The notes under the pieces were generated by a model. That model was not told the DNA's origin. It ran no database searches and saw nothing but the letters and a program-made list of their open reading frames with translations. From an uncultured Fusobacterium sp. (GTDB lineage: Bacteria > Fusobacteriota > Fusobacteriia > Fusobacteriales > Fusobacteriaceae), in NCBI RefSeq assembly GCF_905200055.1, contig NZ_CAJKIS010000019.1, positions 1 to 42,005 on the forward strand: a stretch of 42,005 nucleotides of DNA. The letters run 5' to 3'. Position 1 is the first letter of the stretch. Every line of letters begins with the position of its first letter. The position numbers were made by a program, and so were the translations under genes. This document shows positions 39,598-42,005 of this stretch, piece by piece.

Positions 39598-41661
39598 TTA
39601 TTGTTGTTTTCTACTTTCTATTACTTTTTTAGCTATAACTTCTGGCACTTCTTCATATCTTACAAATTCAAACTTAAATTGTCCTCTTCCTTGAGTCATA
39701 GCTCTTAAATCTAGAGCGTATTTAAGAATTTCAGCTTGAGGAACTTCAACACTTAGTACTTGTTCTCCATATTGATTAGGTTCCATTCCAAGTATTCTTC
39801 CTCTACGTTTATTCATATCTCCCATTACATCTCCCATGTAAGCCTCAGGAACTACTACTTCAAGTTTCATGATAGGTTCAAGAAGTACAGGTCTTGCTTG
39901 TTCCATACCTTTTTTAAATGCAAGAATAGCAGCTTGTTTGAAAGATATTTCATTAGAGTCTACTGGGTGGTAAGATCCATCAAATATAGTAGCTTTAAAG
40001 TTAATAACTGGATATCCAGCTAATATTCCTTTTTCTTTAGCTTCTAATAATCCTTTTTCAACTGCTGGCATATAAGTTCTAGGAACTACTCCTCCTTTAA
40101 CTTCATCTACAAACTTAAATTCTTCTTCACAAGGTTCAAATTTAATTTGAACATCTCCATATTGTCCTGCTCCACCAGATTGTTTTTTATGTTTACCTTG
40201 AACAGAAACAGTTCCTTTAATAGTTTCACGATAAGAAACAACTGGATCTGTAAGAACAGCATGAACTCCAAATTTGTTTTTAATTTTACATAGAATTACA
40301 TATAGATGTTTTTCCCCTTGTCCACCGATTAGAAGTTGTTTTGTTTCATAGTTTCTATTGATAACAAAAGTAGGGTCTTCTTCCATCATTCTTTGTAGAC
40401 AAGTACTTAATTTTTCATCATCAGCCTTTTGTGCAGGTTCTACACTTGAATATAAGCAAGGTTCAGGTAATTCAATACTTCTATACATTATAGGCTTATC
40501 TTTGTCACATAGAGTATCTCCAGTTTGTGTATATTGAAGTTTTGTAGTTGCTCCGATATCTCCAGCTATAAGTTCTTGAGCTTCCTCTTGTTTATTTCCT
40601 CTCAAGTATATAATTTGAGCAATTCTCTCTTTTTTATTTTTATTAGGATTTAAAACTTCAGTATCTTTTCTTAATTTTCCTGAATTTACCTTAAATAAAG
40701 AGATTTTTCCAATAAATGGGTCAACAAGAGTTTTGAAAACTATAGCTGAGAATGGTTCATCAACAGATATTTTTCTAGCTTCAGTTTCCTCTGTTACAGG
40801 ATTTATTCCTACTCTCTCTCCATTAAACATCTCTGTAGGTGTAGGCATATAGTCATGGATCATTTTGAAAAGAGTGTGTATACCTATACCTTGAATTGCA
40901 GATCCCACAATTACTGGAACTACATCTCCAGATACTACACCATTGTGAAGTCCTCTTTTTATCTCTTCTAATGTAAATTCTTCTCCATTAAAATATTTTT
41001 CCATTAGCTCTTCATCTGTTTCAGCAACTGCTTCAAGAAGAAGATTTCTAACTTCTGATATATCCATATGATCAGGGATAGCACCATCTTCACATTCAAC
41101 ACCATTGAAGATTCTTCCCTTCATTTCTACAACGTTTACAAATCCTTTAAATTCATCTTTTTCTCCAATAGGTACACAGAATGGAGCTATTTTTTTACCA
41201 AATTTTTCTTTTAATTCAAGCAATAGCTTTTCATAATTAATATATCCCTTATCCATTTTATTTATATATATAATTCTTGGAAGATGTCTTTCTTCTAATA
41301 ATCTCCATGCTTTTTCAGTTCCAACTTCTACCCCTGATGTAGCATCCATTACTATAACTGCACTTCCTGAAACTCTCAATGCTGAATAAACTTCTCCTGA
41401 GAAGTCAAAATATCCTGGAGTATCTAAGAAGTTATATTTGCAATCTCCATATTCTACTGGGATTATTGATGTGTTAATTGAAAATAATCTACGAGTTTCT
41501 TCCTTATCAAAGTCAGATACAGTTGTTCCATCTTCTACAGTTCCTTTTTTATCCAAAGTTTTAGAAATGTAAAGAATTGATTCTACAAGAGTAGTCTTTC
41601 CACTTCCTCTATGTCCTAAAAGAGATATGTTTCTTATGTTGCTTGTTTCAAAGTTTCTCAT
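39598..41661 (-). CDS. EF-G-like translational GTPase (EF-G paralogue)
   Basis: A 687-aa protein with the complete EF-G domain order: GTPase domain, then QSGGAGQYGDVQIKFEP of domain IV and a domain V ending near EVPEVIAKKVIESRKQQ. Its G motifs differ from translocase EF-G: G1 GHRGSGKTT (16-24) instead of AHIDAGKTT, G3 DTPGYFDF with Tyr in place of the catalytic His, and G4 NKMD. Such proteins form the EF-G-like/EF-G2 group, whose role (ribosome rescue, recycling or stress) is poorly settled. Monocistronic, AAGGGGGC before ATG. Confidence 0.9.
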   Translation of the reverse strand: MRNFETSNIRNISLLGHRGSGKTTLVESILYISKTLDKKGTVEDGTTVSDFDKEETRRLFSINTSIIPVEYGDCKYNFLDTPGYFDFSGEVYSALRVSGSAVIVMDATSGVEVGTEKAWRLLEERHLPRIIYINKMDKGYINYEKLLLELKEKFGKKIAPFCVPIGEKDEFKGFVNVVEMKGRIFNGVECEDGAIPDHMDISEVRNLLLEAVAETDEELMEKYFNGEEFTLEEIKRGLHNGVVSGDVVPVIVGSAIQGIGIHTLFKMIHDYMPTPTEMFNGERVGINPVTEETEARKISVDEPFSAIVFKTLVDPFIGKISLFKVNSGKLRKDTEVLNPNKNKKERIAQIIYLRGNKQEEAQELIAGDIGATTKLQYTQTGDTLCDKDKPIMYRSIELPEPCLYSSVEPAQKADDEKLSTCLQRMMEEDPTFVINRNYETKQLLIGGQGEKHLYVILCKIKNKFGVHAVLTDPVVSYRETIKGTVSVQGKHKKQSGGAGQYGDVQIKFEPCEEEFKFVDEVKGGVVPRTYMPAVEKGLLEAKEKGILAGYPVINFKATIFDGSYHPVDSNEISFKQAAILAFKKGMEQARPVLLEPIMKLEVVVPEAYMGDVMGDMNKRRGRILGMEPNQYGEQVLSVEVPQAEILKYALDLRAMTQGRGQFKFEFVRYEEVPEVIAKKVIESRKQQ

Positions 41662-41729
41662 AATTCTGCCCCCTTATTTTTGGAAAGTATCTTTCTGTAA
41701 AATTTAAGTATTCATTCACTGTACTACTT

Positions 41730-41758
41730 TATATAACTAATAAAGTCCATTTCGTCAA
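41730..41758 (-). promoter_or_regulatory. Promoter of the EF-G-like gene
   Basis: Minus strand TTGACG (41758-41753), 17-base spacer, TATATA (41735-41730), about 68 bases before the ATG. Confidence 0.7.
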
Positions 41759-41895
41759 GGGGTAAAATAAAAAATATTTTTAAAAAGTTAATTTTGTAAA
41801 AAATTAAGAAGAAAAGTTCGTTTTTCAAATATAAATTTTCATAAATTGATTATCTAGTTAATTAACTATAAACTATAATATATCTAACTAAGCTC

Positions 41896-41970
41896 AGTTA
41901 TCTAGCATATCGCTAGGTTTTACAGCAAAGTACCTTTGCATTAGCGATTAATTAGTCAAGTTTAGTTATC
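41896..41970 (+). repeat. Dispersed intergenic repeat, copy 3
   Basis: CAGTTATCTAGCATATCGCT, then AGGTTTTACAGCAAAGTACC, TTTGC and TTAATTAGTCAAGTTTAGTTATC. Matches copies at 4554-4622 and 337-375 on the other strand. Contains GCAAAG-TAC-CTTTGC and CTAGC-ATATC-GCTAG hairpins. The rest of 41762-41895 is AT-rich with one 14-base palindrome (41855-41868) and no ORF. Confidence 0.7.
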
Positions 41971-41982
41971 TCTATTTCTTTT

Positions 41983-42005
41983 AAATATCAGCTAAATTCC
42001 ATGTC
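41983..42005 (+). repeat. Left end of a further repeat cut by the window edge
   Basis: AAATATCAGCTAAATTCCATGTC combines ATATCAGCTAAAT, seen on the minus strand inside 208-232, with TCCATGTC, seen on the minus strand at 4516-4523 inside the nested element. A full copy of that element probably continues outside the window. Confidence 0.5.

Overview
The window comes from a low-GC, AT-rich anaerobic Gram-negative bacterium, almost certainly a Fusobacterium. A TonB/ExbBD system with a TonB-dependent receptor implies an outer membrane. Codon usage is strongly A/T-ended. The window also has a likely anaerobic heme-degrading radical SAM enzyme with its flavodoxin, and a riboswitch-headed purine operon of Gram-positive style with a proteobacterial-type single-chain PurL. 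The species cannot be resolved from the sequence alone.

Layout. (1) 1-384: intergenic mosaic of three paired-hairpin repeats. (2) 385-8419: heme/iron acquisition locus in two divergent units. The leftward unit is a radical SAM anaerobilin-synthase-like gene (hmuW), a TonB-dependent receptor, an ABC permease and an ABC ATPase. The rightward unit is an hmuF-like flavodoxin, exbB, exbD and tonB. A 159-bp MITE-like nested inverted repeat and a dispersed repeat lie between hmuW and the receptor. No periplasmic binding protein is present. (3) 8441-13769: tRNA-Ala(UGC) with its own promoter and terminator, lepA, a YgjP-type metalloprotease, an exported FMN-binding protein and a MATE transporter. (4) 13882-26299: leftward purine operon fhs-purL-purE-purF-purM-purN-purH-purD, preceded by a consensus promoter, a divergent guanine-class purine riboswitch, a 27-codon leader ORF and an intrinsic terminator that overlaps the leader ORF stop codon. 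(5) 26361-28320: aroE-aroQ and a small DUF2628-like membrane protein. (6) 28322-36149: DNA-end-processing operon (UvrD-like helicase with C-terminal PD-(D/E)XK nuclease and Cys cluster, sbcD, sbcC) followed by an ArsC-family protein, a 48-aa coiled-coil peptide and a GNAT. (7) 36246-39556: a 63-aa protein, three unrecognised genes, and a divergent stand-alone Cas6-like protein with no CRISPR array or other cas gene in the window. (8) 39598-42005: an EF-G-like GTPase with altered G motifs, then intergenic repeats related to those at the start.

How the genes work together. In the heme locus, TonB-ExbBD would energise the receptor, the ABC pair would move the ligand through the inner membrane, and HmuW/HmuF would open the porphyrin ring anaerobically and release iron. 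In the purine operon, Fhs makes the 10-formyl-THF used by PurN and PurH, so one guanine-sensing leader would control both one-carbon supply and ring synthesis. The items most worth following up are the leader (variant aptamer, leader ORF, overlapping terminator), the orphan Cas6 with its unrecognised neighbours, and the intergenic hairpin repeats whose stems covary between copies while the loops stay constant.
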